64,000 nucleotides of DNA from Chelativorans sp. ZYF759 (GTDB lineage Bacteria > Pseudomonadota > Alphaproteobacteria > Rhizobiales > Rhizobiaceae): the NCBI RefSeq assembly GCF_012911015.1, contig NZ_WVVV01000006.1:88830-152829 (forward strand), given 5' to 3'. Within the stretch, counting starts at the first letter, position 1. The number at the start of each line of letters is the position of its first letter. Made by a program: the position numbers and the translations under genes. Below are positions 15,082-22,696 of the stretch, in pieces. The notes under the pieces are model-generated. The model was given only the letters and a program-made list of their open reading frames with translations. It had not been told where the DNA came from and did not search any database.

Positions 15082-15923
15082 ATTTCGTACCTCAACTGAT
15101 CTTCGATCATGTCCGCCTCTGGCTCAGGCAACGATTCCTCCCGCCCAATGAGAGAGAGCTCGTCCGCCCGCTCGTTGCCCTCGTGCCCGGCGTGACCCCG
15201 CACCCAGCCGATCGCGACATGCGGCAGTCGCTCTCTGGCAGCGATGGTCAGCTTCCAAAGGTCCAGATTGGCAATTGCCTGGTTTTCCGCTTTCGCTTTC
15301 CCGCCCTTCCGGCGCCAGCCGTTGGCTCTCCACTTTGGAGCCCAGTCATTGATGCCCTGAACGACATACTGACTGTCGCACAGGATCAGCGCTGGCTCCT
15401 TCGGCTGCTCGGCTTCCAGCCACGACAGCGACATCAGAAGGCCGGTCAGTTCCATGGCGTTGTTGGTGGTCTCGGCGAGTCCGCCGGAACGACTGTCGAT
15501 TTCCTTACCGTCAAGATAGACGGCGACGCCCCAGCCCCCTGCCCCGGGATTGGGCTCGCATGCTCCATCGCAATAGATCGCGAGCCCGGGCTCCTTTACT
15601 GGCGTCCCGTTAGCGCCCTCGGTTCGAGGATTAGGCTGCTTCTTAGCGACCGGCCCGCGCGGCGAGCTCTGATCCAACTCGATCGTGCCGGGTTTCGGCA
15701 CCGGCCGACTGGCCTTCGCTCCATGGCATACGATGGCCTGGATCTTTTTCAGGATCGGGAAGCATGAAGCCGTTCGGTCGGCGGGAAACTTGAACCTCTG
15801 GTCGGCCAATTTCTGAGCGATAAACGCGGCTTGGCGCTCCGACGCGAAGTTGTCGACATCCGCTCCCCGCTCGGCCAGCCATTGTCGCAGGTCACGTAGC
15901 TCATCTGGCATGCGATAGGTCAT
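15078..15923 (-). CDS. rnhA: Ribonuclease HI with N-terminal extension
   Basis: A 281-residue protein. The C-terminal 150 residues are RNase HI, with all catalytic acids in context: IYCDGACEPNPG, NNAMEL, LCDSQYV and the GHAGHEGNERADEL end. It degrades RNA in RNA-DNA hybrids. The first 130 residues hold a charged helical segment (LRDLRQWLAERGADVDNFAS) and a Pro-rich linker, absent from the usual 150-residue enzyme. GGGAGG lies 6 bases before the ATG. It is followed by a four-base overlap with the next gene. In a replication-type operon, primer removal or R-loop processing is likely. Confidence 0.88.
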   Translation of the reverse strand: MTYRMPDELRDLRQWLAERGADVDNFASERQAAFIAQKLADQRFKFPADRTASCFPILKKIQAIVCHGAKASRPVPKPGTIELDQSSPRGPVAKKQPNPRTEGANGTPVKEPGLAIYCDGACEPNPGAGGWGVAVYLDGKEIDSRSGGLAETTNNAMELTGLLMSLSWLEAEQPKEPALILCDSQYVVQGINDWAPKWRANGWRRKGGKAKAENQAIANLDLWKLTIAARERLPHVAIGWVRGHAGHEGNERADELSLIGREESLPEPEADMIEDQLRYEI

Positions 15924-16003
15924 GCGGCACCTCCCAAAAATTCGCCAGCAATCCAGCCCCCATGCTTCTTTGCCCCCACGCCAGGATGGACGATCTCGGT
16001 CAT
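15920..16003 (-). CDS. 27-codon micro-gene
   Basis: This open frame encodes MTEIVHPGVGAKKHGGWIAG plus seven residues. Its ATG overlaps the upstream micro-gene's stop by four bases and its own stop overlaps the RNase HI ATG by four. The chain of overlaps, plus the RNase HI ribosome site lying within its end, supports a real translated coupling peptide. No function can be read from the sequence. Confidence 0.45.
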   Translation of the reverse strand: MTEIVHPGVGAKKHGGWIAGEFLGGAA

Positions 16004-16176
16004 GCCGACTTCCTTTGTTCCGTATGGCGCAGCGGCATTGGCACCAGCGTGCCCTCCCGAGCGGCGATAGGGTCCAGACGTTCAGCCCACATTCGCTTCG
16101 CAATGCGCGGTATGGCGTCGAGGATTTTCGCTGTCGGACGATTTGCCGCCCATTCGAAGAGGTCGAGTTGGGTCAT
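16000..16176 (-). CDS. 58-residue early phage protein
   Basis: This frame starts MTQLDLFEWAANRPTAKILD and is basic with an amphipathic centre (IPRIAKRMWAERLDPIAA). It has four-base overlaps with the genes on both sides, as elsewhere in this operon. The LDLFEW opening is common in small phage peptides that bind other proteins, but I cannot name a family. Confidence 0.55.
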   Translation of the reverse strand: MTQLDLFEWAANRPTAKILDAIPRIAKRMWAERLDPIAAREGTLVPMPLRHTEQRKSA

Positions 16177-16907
16177 GCTGCCAAGCTCCGCTGTTGTTCG
16201 ACCATGGCTGGGGTCAATCGGCCCGCAAGAAGTTCGATGCGGAAATAGCCCACGACTGCCGCCGAAAATCCGTGCGCCCGAAAATCTGCCAATGCACTGG
16301 CGAGTTCATCTTCACTATGAGGAACGGGATAGGGCGCGAGGGGGTCGTCTTCTGGCAACTCGCCATAGGACGGGCGAGAAGCGTCCCCTGAGCATGGTTC
16401 CTTCTTCAGTGCCCTTCGATCCAGGGAATGATCTAAGGAATTGTCGAGCATTATGCTTACCCTGTCCGGCACATTCTGCTTACCCTCTAGCTGTTTTGGG
16501 GTAGTCATTTTGCTTACCCTGCGCCGGGCATCGGCCTTCCGTTGGGCATCCCATTCCTTCAAGGTCTCTTCGGCGATGGCCACGTGGTCTGCCACGATCT
16601 CTGCGCGCGGATTGTTCACCTCGTAGATGCCAGCCCCATTGAGCTTGTCCATTACCTTCCGGAGATAGCCGTGCTTGACGAGGCGGGCACGGCTGCGCGT
16701 GATGGTCGATTGCGCGACCTTCTTGCCCCCGGTCATGATCCGCGCCTTGAGATTAGTCAGGTACGCGGTGCGCGCTGGCCACTTCATATATTTGAGGTAG
16801 GCCACGAGCAGCGTCACATCGGTGGGCTTCGTGAAAGGGTCGGCCGTGCACGTTTCCAAGGTCGACAGCTTGAACGATGCGGCATTGGTGCGCTTGTCGT
16901 CGCTCAT
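16173..16907 (-). CDS. Winged-helix protein, probable phage replication initiator
   Basis: A 244-residue protein. Residues 10-100 form a winged helix: KPTDVTLLVAYLKYMKWPAR, then VAQSTITRSRARLVKHGYLR with the recognition helix, and GAGIYEVNNPRAE as the wing. A charged linker and an acidic C-terminal domain follow. This design fits phage O/RepA-like replication initiators or replicative-helicase loaders. Position in the early operon next to RNase HI supports this. The start at 16907 overlaps the upstream gene by four bases. Confidence 0.6.
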   Translation of the reverse strand: MSDDKRTNAASFKLSTLETCTADPFTKPTDVTLLVAYLKYMKWPARTAYLTNLKARIMTGGKKVAQSTITRSRARLVKHGYLRKVMDKLNGAGIYEVNNPRAEIVADHVAIAEETLKEWDAQRKADARRRVSKMTTPKQLEGKQNVPDRVSIMLDNSLDHSLDRRALKKEPCSGDASRPSYGELPEDDPLAPYPVPHSEDELASALADFRAHGFSAAVVGYFRIELLAGRLTPAMVEQQRSLAA

Positions 16908-17362
16908 AGGCTGAAGCCTCCCAGATCCTCCAGAATGGCCTTGCGGCGGTTTTCTGGCTTGGGTGGCTGCTGTTTCATCCATTCCGTGATGATCGGCTTG
17001 ATCTGGACGCCCCGCCGTTGGCAGCCGGCGATCAGCCTAGTGCACGTCACGCGGTCGAGCCCGTCAACCGACTTGTGGATGATGCCGTTGACGCGGATGT
17101 CGATCCGCCAACCGCCGCCATAGAAACCGTAGCTCGTTTCGCGAGACGGGACCTCGTAGTATTCCGCCACCACGATCGGCTTCTTCGGTTTGAATGGACG
17201 GGAATTGGCCCGCCAGTTCTGAAGACGCTGGCTTTCGTCCTTGCCCAGAAGCTTGTCGGCGATTGGCTTGTGTTCCTTGGCGAGGGTGGTGGGGCGCCAC
17301 TCCTTGACGCCCCATTCCTCCTTCAGCCTTGCGGCCATATTATCGAGATCGTCCTCCATCAT
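16904..17362 (-). CDS. Hypothetical early phage protein
   Basis: A 152-residue basic protein starting MMEDDLDNMAARLKEEWGVK. The middle has a beta-rich segment (SYGFYGGGWRIDIRVNG) and the C-terminus is Lys/Arg-rich (MKQQPPKPENRRKAILEDLG). AGGAGG sits 5-6 bases before the ATG at 17362. It overlaps its neighbours by four bases on both sides. Nucleic-acid binding is plausible from charge alone; I recognise no family. Confidence 0.55.
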   Translation of the reverse strand: MMEDDLDNMAARLKEEWGVKEWRPTTLAKEHKPIADKLLGKDESQRLQNWRANSRPFKPKKPIVVAEYYEVPSRETSYGFYGGGWRIDIRVNGIIHKSVDGLDRVTCTRLIAGCQRRGVQIKPIITEWMKQQPPKPENRRKAILEDLGGFSL

Positions 17363-17478
17363 GCCGACCTCCTGTCGGAGAGGGCCTGAGCCCTCCCTAG
17401 ATGGTGGCGGTAAAGCCGGGAGTGCCTGAGGGCACGGCGGACATGGTAGAAGGTGATGAGGGCGCGGATCAGTCGCAT
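17359..17478 (-). CDS. 39-residue Arg/His-rich micro-gene
   Basis: This frame encodes MRLIRALITFYHVRRALRHS and 19 more residues, strongly basic and amphipathic. The ATG lies 10 bases inside the end of the upstream gene, with AGGAAGG about 10 bases before it, and its stop overlaps the next ATG by four. The position within an unbroken chain of overlaps supports translation. Function unknown. Confidence 0.45.
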   Translation of the reverse strand: MRLIRALITFYHVRRALRHSRLYRHHLGRAQALSDRRSA

Positions 17479-17720
17479 GCAACACCGCCTTCCTCGCCCT
17501 GATGGGCACCCGGGTTCTGAAGCGCCTCACGCAAGGGCTCAAGTTCTCGAATGACGCCATCGAGCGAGGCCCAGATTGCAAGTAGGGTCTTATCGTCCAG
17601 CCAGCCCTTGTTGTCTGGGTTGAGCGCCATGTGGATGGTGCGCAGATTGTCGAGGCCACGATCCAGCAGATCGCCGGCCAACAGCTTTTCGGATCGGGTG
17701 GTGATGATGATGGTATTCAT
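17469..17720 (-). CDS. Hypothetical early phage protein
   Basis: An 83-residue, mostly helical protein: MNTIIITTRSEKLLAGDLLD, then LDDKTLLAIWASLDGVIREL. It overlaps the previous gene by four bases. I recognise no family; helical content and operon place suggest a small regulatory or accessory factor. Confidence 0.5.
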   Translation of the reverse strand: MNTIIITTRSEKLLAGDLLDRGLDNLRTIHMALNPDNKGWLDDKTLLAIWASLDGVIRELEPLREALQNPGAHQGEEGGVACD

Positions 17721-17926
17721 GCATCACCGCCTTTCCCGCCTTCATGGATGACGTAGAGGAGGGCCTTGCACTTCTCGATCTTCCTTTGCGCCGCCATGAT
17801 CACGGCCTGCATGGCGTCGCCTTCCTGACGGGTCAGGGCTTGTGCCGCCATTAATGTAGCTTCGACCAGATGCTCGGCATCGGCCAAGGTATCGATGGCG
17901 TTGATCAGTTTGATGCGGTTGCTCAT
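17717..17926 (-). CDS. Hypothetical early phage protein
   Basis: A 69-residue all-helical protein (MSNRIKLINAIDTLADAEHL, then GDAMQAVIMAAQRKIEKCKA). The ATG at 17926 is favoured over an upstream GTG/ATG because AGGAGG lies 7 bases before it and because it overlaps the upstream gene by four bases. Function unknown. Confidence 0.5.
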   Translation of the reverse strand: MSNRIKLINAIDTLADAEHLVEATLMAAQALTRQEGDAMQAVIMAAQRKIEKCKALLYVIHEGGKGGDA

Positions 17927-18504
17927 CGGGCCGCCTCCTGCCCACAAACGTCATCCATCTTGCCCCACGGGCTGAGATGGAAGTTGGCGAAGGAAGTGCA
18001 CACCAAGTCCGGCAGGGACCGTTCCGATCGTTGGTCGAGGACTGCCAACACGGAAAAGAGCAGCCTTTCCATGGCGCGGAACTCGCTTTTGACGCGATAG
18101 TCCTCGTGTTCTTCGGGATACCCGTCCTTGATCAGATCGAGCAGATTGACCATCGCGCCGACCTGGACCAGCGCATCCTCGATCGTTGTAGCCCGCTCCA
18201 TCGAAAGCATATGGCTGCACGAAATCCGGCTGTCATCGAAATGGCTATACGCAGCTTCTCTACGCCATTCGAGCGAGTGATTGCCGGCCCTTCTCGCGTC
18301 ACTCGCCTCTCCCTCTGCGGCTTCGCCGTTCCGATAGGCGTTCCTCAAACGGGCGGCCAGCTCCATGATCGGTGTTGCCGCCGGGGCGGTTTCAGTGCTA
18401 CTAAAGTGCTTGTTCATAGCCATTTCCTTAGCCGGTGTGGTGGAACCGTGGTCCGGGAAGGTTGCAGCCTTCGCCGGGCCTTTCTTTTTGGTGGCGACGC
18501 TCAT
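17923..18504 (-). CDS. Hypothetical early phage protein, helical
   Basis: A 193-residue protein with a Lys/Ala/Thr-rich disordered N-terminus (MSVATKKKGPAKAATF) followed by a helical core (MELAARLRNAYRNGEAAEGE ... IEDALVQVGAMVNLLDLIKD). It starts four bases inside the end of the AlpA-like gene. It is the second gene of the early operon and the largest of its unknowns. I recognise no family. Confidence 0.5.
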   Translation of the reverse strand: MSVATKKKGPAKAATFPDHGSTTPAKEMAMNKHFSSTETAPAATPIMELAARLRNAYRNGEAAEGEASDARRAGNHSLEWRREAAYSHFDDSRISCSHMLSMERATTIEDALVQVGAMVNLLDLIKDGYPEEHEDYRVKSEFRAMERLLFSVLAVLDQRSERSLPDLVCTSFANFHLSPWGKMDDVCGQEAAR

Positions 18505-18683
18505 GCGGCGTCCTCTTCGGTCAATGCCGCAATCAGCTTTGCTTTTGACGCTACCCATCGATCGCCAATTTTCTTGGCTGGGAGCAGGCCGGCGTTCAGC
18601 ATGTGAAACGTCTGACGATCGGTTCGCCCAATGAATTTGGCGATGGAGTTCGCGCCCCAAACCAGTTCTTCCTGCTGTTGCAT
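18501..18683 (-). CDS. AlpA/excisionase-type HTH protein, first early gene
   Basis: This 60-residue protein has an HTH: LVWGANSIAKFIGRTDRQTF (residues 7-26), then MLNAGLLPAKKIGDRWVASK, the usual wing of AlpA/MerR-like excisionases. It is the first gene of the leftward early operon and faces the operator cluster. A role as excisionase or early regulator is likely; the short size and position beside the repressor-integrase unit support the former. Confidence 0.65.
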   Translation of the reverse strand: MQQQEELVWGANSIAKFIGRTDRQTFHMLNAGLLPAKKIGDRWVASKAKLIAALTEEDAA

Positions 18684-18701
18684 GTTTACCTTCCGTTCAT
18701 C

Positions 18702-18776
18702 GTACCAATTCGCTACATATTAACCCTAGCGACTCGCGACGATTGCGGCAAGCTGCGAAATGTAGCAACTCGCTAC
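18702..18776. promoter_or_regulatory. Three 15-bp operators between early operon and repressor
   Basis: Three near-palindromic sites share GTAGC-N5-GCTAC: 18702-18716 (GTACCAATTCGCTAC), 18726-18740 (CTAGCGACTCGCGAC) and 18762-18776 (GTAGCAACTCGCTAC, both arms perfect). They fill the divergent gap between the AlpA-like gene (left) and the Arc-type protein (right), where both promoters must lie. Multiple related half-sites here suit binding by the Arc-type protein, giving autoregulation and early-gene repression. The binding partner is inferred. Confidence 0.65.
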
Positions 18777-18806
18777 TATCCACAGACAGGCGTTCACGTT
18801 TCCGTT

Positions 18807-19454
18807 ATGGCAAAGAAGTCCCAATACCCCAGCGATAAGCAGGATCAGTTCATGATCCGATTGCCTGCGGGGATGCGCGACCGCATAAAGAAGGCGGCCG
18901 AGAGAAGCGGGCGATCTATGAATTCGGAGATTGTTACGGCTTTGGAAGCCTACTATCCGCCTGAGCCGACGCTCGAAGACGTTCTAGAGAGCGTTCATTC
19001 GGCGATCAGCAAAGCGCACGCAGCTTCGAACATTCCTTACCGGCAGGTGCTGGTCGACGCCCTCGATGAGTTGTCTGATCGTTTGGCATCCGGGTTGGAG
19101 CCCGATCAATACGTGCAGCGGCTTCCGTTAAAAGGGATGGAAGATTGGGAAAAGGTCTCCGACAGAATGGTCCGGTGGAGGCGCGTTCAAAAGTACGGTG
19201 TGGCCACGGACGATCTGGAAAGGGAGCTTGATCGCGGGCTGCTGAAGAAGTTCGGTGGCGACACCATTTATGCCGCGATCCGGGCGATGGAAGAAGGAAA
19301 GCCGGAGCGGGCACTCAAGTGGTTTCGTCTCGGTGAGGTTAAATTCGCTGAGCCAGAAGCTGCCTACGCCGCGATCGAGAGATGGCTTAAAGAATACTAT
19401 CGCGAGAACTGGGGCGATCCGGACGCGCCTCCTCCTTGGGACGATGGCGAATGA
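18807..19454 (+). CDS. Arc-type ribbon-helix-helix protein, probable prophage repressor
   Basis: A 215-residue protein. Residues 12-50 are an Arc-type ribbon-helix-helix: DQFMIRLPAGMRDRIKKAAE gives the strand and first helix, SGRSMNSEIVTALEAYYP the second. A long helical C-terminal domain of 160 residues, absent from Arc itself, probably mediates oligomerisation or ligand sensing. No cI-type repressor is visible in the window, and this is the only regulator divergent from the early operon. It overlaps the integrase gene by four bases, so both are co-expressed in the lysogen. Confidence 0.7.
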   Translation: MAKKSQYPSDKQDQFMIRLPAGMRDRIKKAAERSGRSMNSEIVTALEAYYPPEPTLEDVLESVHSAISKAHAASNIPYRQVLVDALDELSDRLASGLEPDQYVQRLPLKGMEDWEKVSDRMVRWRRVQKYGVATDDLERELDRGLLKKFGGDTIYAAIRAMEEGKPERALKWFRLGEVKFAEPEAAYAAIERWLKEYYRENWGDPDAPPPWDDGE

Positions 19455-20644
19455 GCATCCGCAAGCGCACCTGGACCGACAGCAAGGGCGCCGAGAAATC
19501 GGCCTGGGTGGTCGACTATACCGACACCAAGGGCAAACGCCGGCTGAAGACCTTCACGAAGAAGAAGGACGCGGACCAGTTCGCCGCTACGGCCAAGGTC
19601 GAAGTCCGCGAAGGAACTCACGTTGCCGACCGCGACACGGTGACGGTGGAGAAGGCCGGCAAGTTGTGGATATCCACAAGCGAAGCCGCCGAACTGGAGC
19701 GGTCGACGCTCGAAGCCTATCGGCAGCGCCTCGACCTGCACGTCGTGCCGTTCATCGGCCACGAGAAACTGTCCAAGATCACAGTTCCTGTCGTGCGCGG
19801 TTTCGCCGATAAGCTGCGCGAGGAAGGCCGGTCGGCTGCTATGGTCAAGAAGGCGCTCACCGCCCTTGGCGCCATCCTGTCCGATGCGCAGGAGCGCGGC
19901 CTCGTGACGCGCAACGCGGTGAAGGAGATGAGCCGCCGCCGCAACGGCTCGGAGAAGCGCAGCAAGAAGCTTCTTCAGGTTGGGGTCGACATACCCGCGC
20001 CCGACGAGATCAAGGCCTTCCTGGCAGGGCTGGAAGGCCGATGGCGCCCTCTCCTGCTAACCGCCGTCTTCAGTGGTTTGAGATCATCGGAACTTCGCGG
20101 CTTGAGGTGGCAGGACGTCGACTTCGATAGGGCCACCATCGACGTGCGCCAGCGCTCCGACAAATGGGGCCAGATCGGATCAACGAAGTCTCATTCCAGC
20201 CAGCGGACGGTGCCGGTTCCGCCTGTCGTGGTGAACACGCTGAAGGAGTGGAAGCTTGCGTGCCCGCCCGGTGAGCTTGTCTTCCCGAATGGCCAAGGTA
20301 ATCCCGAGTCGCATTCCAACATCATCAAGCGTGGCCTGATCCCCGCCATGAAGAAGGCCAGCCTGACGATCGACACCGGCAAGGTGGATGACGACGGTAA
20401 CGCCATCCTTGCGGCGCGCTATAGCGGCCTGCATGCGCTGAGACACTTCTATGCGAGCTGGCTGATCAATCCGAAGGAGTCCGGCGGCCTCGGGCTGGAC
20501 ATGAAAACCGTGCAGGCCCGCATGGGCCATTCATCCATCGTGGTGACGGCTGATGTCTACTCGCATCTCTTCCCGCGCAAGGATGATACGAAGGAACTGG
20601 CCGATGCAGCGGACGCGCTCTTTGCTGACTATCGGAAATCCTGA
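19451..20644 (+). CDS. int: Tyrosine-type phage integrase
   Basis: A 397-residue recombinase. The N-terminal arm-binding domain (MSIRKRTWTDSKGAEKSAWV) is followed by a core-binding helical domain and the catalytic domain, with SGLRSSELRGLRW (first Arg), LHALRHFYASW (H-x-x-R), MGHSSIVVTADVYSHLF (His and nucleophile Tyr). It cuts and joins attP and the tRNA-Arg attB. The ATG at 19451 overlaps the repressor stop. It ends 66 bases before the tRNA-Arg fragment, the standard layout. Confidence 0.95.
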   Translation: MSIRKRTWTDSKGAEKSAWVVDYTDTKGKRRLKTFTKKKDADQFAATAKVEVREGTHVADRDTVTVEKAGKLWISTSEAAELERSTLEAYRQRLDLHVVPFIGHEKLSKITVPVVRGFADKLREEGRSAAMVKKALTALGAILSDAQERGLVTRNAVKEMSRRRNGSEKRSKKLLQVGVDIPAPDEIKAFLAGLEGRWRPLLLTAVFSGLRSSELRGLRWQDVDFDRATIDVRQRSDKWGQIGSTKSHSSQRTVPVPPVVVNTLKEWKLACPPGELVFPNGQGNPESHSNIIKRGLIPAMKKASLTIDTGKVDDDGNAILAARYSGLHALRHFYASWLINPKESGGLGLDMKTVQARMGHSSIVVTADVYSHLFPRKDDTKELADAADALFADYRKS

Positions 20645-20662
20645 GCTAATTTTCCGCGACAT

Positions 20663-20687
20663 GGGCGTGACATAGCGCCCTTTTCTT
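20663..20687 (+). terminator. Intrinsic terminator after the integrase
   Basis: GGGCG and CGCCC arms separated by 8 bases, followed by TTTTCTTC, 18 bases after the integrase stop. This would end the repressor-integrase transcript just inside the attachment site. Confidence 0.65.
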
Positions 20688-20710
20688 CAATGAAATCAAT
20701 TGTCATAATA

Positions 20711-20758
20711 GGCCTTCTAAGCCGATGGTCGCAGGTTCGAGTCCTGCCGGGATCGCCA
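20711..20758 (+). other. attR: 3' half of tRNA-Arg(UCU)
   Basis: The 48 bases match the anticodon arm from its 3 inner pairs (GGC-CTTCTAA-GCC, anticodon TCT), variable loop, T arm (GCAGG, TTCGAGT, CCTGC), acceptor strand CGGGATC, discriminator G and CCA. The upstream half is replaced by phage sequence. This is the classic copy left by integration into a tRNA gene, and the intact gene should lie at the left prophage end outside the window. The next 300 bases (20759-21058) hold only the terminator listed next. Confidence 0.88.
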
Positions 20759-20881
20759 GCAATCCCCTGAAATCACCAGCACTTCTCCGACAGCAAGATC
20801 TTCGTCCAGCGGGCGGGAACCGATGCGACCCTTGGCGCATTGAAACGTCACGACCTCCAATCGTAGCTATCCCAACGAGAA

Positions 20882-20915
20882 AGCCCGGCTTCCCCCCTGA
20901 GCCGGGTTTTCTTTT
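20882..20915 (+). terminator. Intrinsic terminator downstream of tRNA-Arg fragment
   Basis: CCCGGCT and AGCCGGG arms around a C-rich loop, followed by TTTTCTTTTT. It probably served the original tRNA-Arg transcript before phage insertion moved the promoter away. Confidence 0.8.
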
Positions 20916-21058
20916 TCCCGGCGCCGGGCGCGTGGCCCTTCCCCTTGGGCAGCGCATCAAATCATCACTCGATTGCCGCAATGCCGCCCTTGGGGCTTCA
21001 GATTCGCGCCAGATTTGTCCCCGAGAAGGCCCGCGGGACAACAATCCGGGGTAATTCA

Positions 21059-21589
21059 ATGAAATCCAGCCTGTTCTGCGCGGCCGCGGCCGCCGGTTTC
21101 CTTGCGCATGCCGCCATGCCGCAGGCCCACGCGCTGCCCGCCAAATCGGAGGTTCTGGCGCCGCTCTTCAAGAGCTACCGCGCCGAGATCGAATGCCTGG
21201 CGCGCGCCGTCTATTTCGAGGCGCGCAGCGAGAGCACGGCCGGCCAGCACGCGGTGGCGCGCGTCATCCTCAACCGAGTCGACAGCGCCTATTATCCCGA
21301 CACGGTGTGCGACGTGGTGTACCAGAACCAGCACATGAGGAACGCCTGCCAGTTCTCCTTTGCCTGCGACGGGACCGACGTCACCATCCGCGAGGAGGAG
21401 GCGTTCGAGAAGGCGATGCAGGTGGCAACCGTCAATTATCGCTGCGACAGCGGCTGCCGGGCCTGGAAGGGCGACATCGCGCGTTCCACCCATTACCACG
21501 CCGATTACGTGAACCCGTTCTGGTCGGCCAAGCTCGAGCGAACCGGCAAGCTCGGCCGCCACATCTTCTACTACACCGCCACGCGCTGA
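21059..21589 (+). CDS. Secreted cell wall hydrolase, SleB family
   Basis: A 176-residue protein. Residues 1-25 are a signal peptide (MKSSLFCAAAAAGFLAHAAM). The rest is a SleB/CwlJ hydrolase_2 domain: CLARAVYFEARSESTAGQHA contains the catalytic Glu, then VARVILNRVDSAYYPDTVCD, CQFSFACDG and THYHADYVNPFW. The family cleaves peptidoglycan, probably as a lytic transglycosylase. The four internal cysteines suggest a disulphide-stabilised periplasmic enzyme. It is a chromosomal gene just outside the prophage. Confidence 0.88.
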   Translation: MKSSLFCAAAAAGFLAHAAMPQAHALPAKSEVLAPLFKSYRAEIECLARAVYFEARSESTAGQHAVARVILNRVDSAYYPDTVCDVVYQNQHMRNACQFSFACDGTDVTIREEEAFEKAMQVATVNYRCDSGCRAWKGDIARSTHYHADYVNPFWSAKLERTGKLGRHIFYYTATR

Positions 21590-21664
21590 GGCGGGTCGGG
21601 CGGAAAGGCGTTTCCGCCGGCGCGGCGGCGCGATAGAGTTGCGGCGCGATTCGGAGATTTCGAC

Positions 21665-22690
21665 ATGCGGCATCGGCTTTGGCCCGCTCTGTTCTGCCTC
21701 CTTGGCGCGCCGCCGGCGCTGGCCGGCGAACCGGCCTATCTCGACGACCGGTCCTCGCCCGCCGCGCTGGTGAAATCGCTCTACAACGCCATCAACCGCG
21801 CCGAGCACGGGCGCGCCATGTCCTATTTCGACGAGCGGCCCGCCGACACGGCCGAGGCTTTCGCGGAGATCTTTGCCGGGACCAGCCAGATGCGGGTCGT
21901 CACGGGTGAGCCGCTGGCCGAGGGCGAGGCACCCGACCGGCGCTTCGCGGTGCCGCTGGCGGTGGCCGTCACCGGCGAGGATGGGCAGACGCAGGTGCTG
22001 GCCGGCTGCTACACGGTTCTCGACCAGTCGGACGCGGCCGACGATTTCGCGCCCTACCGCATCGCCGACGGGCTGATCGAGCCGACCGACGCCGCGCTCG
22101 AGGCCGCCCTGCCGCAGCGCTGCGCGCAGGACGGGCCGGAACTGCCCGCCACCGACCTGGTGCTGCAGCAAGCCACGACCATGTTCGAGGCCGGGTTCGG
22201 CGAAAGCTGCCTGCGCGACCATATCGCCGCCGAGGACCTGCCTGCGCCGGAAAGCTTCAGAATCGAATTCCGCCGTGCCTGGGACAGCGAGATGGAGGAG
22301 GCACGGCTGATCCGCTTCTTCTGCACGCGCGGCGCCTATAACGAATTCCACGTCCACTATCTCGCCGAGGCGGCGGGCGAGATCATGCCCGTCAATTTCG
22401 TCGTCCCCGAACTCGACATACGCTACGAGGACGACGACACGCGGGAGAGCGTGCGCTCGATCGACGTGATCGGCTTCACGGCGCGGCCCGAGCTGGTCAA
22501 TTCCGACTACGACCCGGACACGCTGACCATGACGGCCCATTCGCAATGGCGCGGGGTGGGCGACGCATCGGCCTCGGGCAAGTGGATCTTCCGTTCCGGC
22601 GCCTTCACGCTGGTGCGCTACGACGTGGATGCGAGCTATGACGGGGAGATCAATCCCGAGCCGGTCATCGAACTGATCGACGGGCCGTAG
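21665..22690 (+). CDS. DUF1176 periplasmic protein
   Basis: A 341-residue protein with a signal peptide (MRHRLWPALFCLLGAPPALA). The C-terminal region (VVPELDIRYEDDDTRESVRS, then DYDPDTLTMTAHSQWRGVGD, GKWIFRSGAFTLVRYDVDAS) is the DUF1176 core, including the family's SxWRGxGD-type motif. The N-terminal half is unassigned. Function of the family is unknown. It lies six bases before the serine hydrolase gene, so the two are probably co-transcribed. Confidence 0.75.
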   Translation: MRHRLWPALFCLLGAPPALAGEPAYLDDRSSPAALVKSLYNAINRAEHGRAMSYFDERPADTAEAFAEIFAGTSQMRVVTGEPLAEGEAPDRRFAVPLAVAVTGEDGQTQVLAGCYTVLDQSDAADDFAPYRIADGLIEPTDAALEAALPQRCAQDGPELPATDLVLQQATTMFEAGFGESCLRDHIAAEDLPAPESFRIEFRRAWDSEMEEARLIRFFCTRGAYNEFHVHYLAEAAGEIMPVNFVVPELDIRYEDDDTRESVRSIDVIGFTARPELVNSDYDPDTLTMTAHSQWRGVGDASASGKWIFRSGAFTLVRYDVDASYDGEINPEPVIELIDGP

Positions 22691-22696
22691 AGGGGC

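Larger units (their letters stand above)
1..20758. mobile_element. Integrated tailed prophage (right part, to attR)
   Basis: A continuous block of phage genes runs from the left window edge to a tyrosine integrase at 19451-20644 and ends at a 48-bp duplicate of the 3' half of tRNA-Arg. Head and tail genes follow the order usual for HK97-type siphophages. Most genes are leftward and overlap by 1-4 bases. The left attachment site, lysis genes and tail tip lie outside the window, so the prophage is at least 20.7 kb. I infer that it may be intact because no broken structural gene is visible. Confidence 0.95.

Noticed and set aside
20703-21059. Frames on both strands around the tRNA-Arg fragment
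   Set aside because: They run through the attachment site and the terminator and show no domain.
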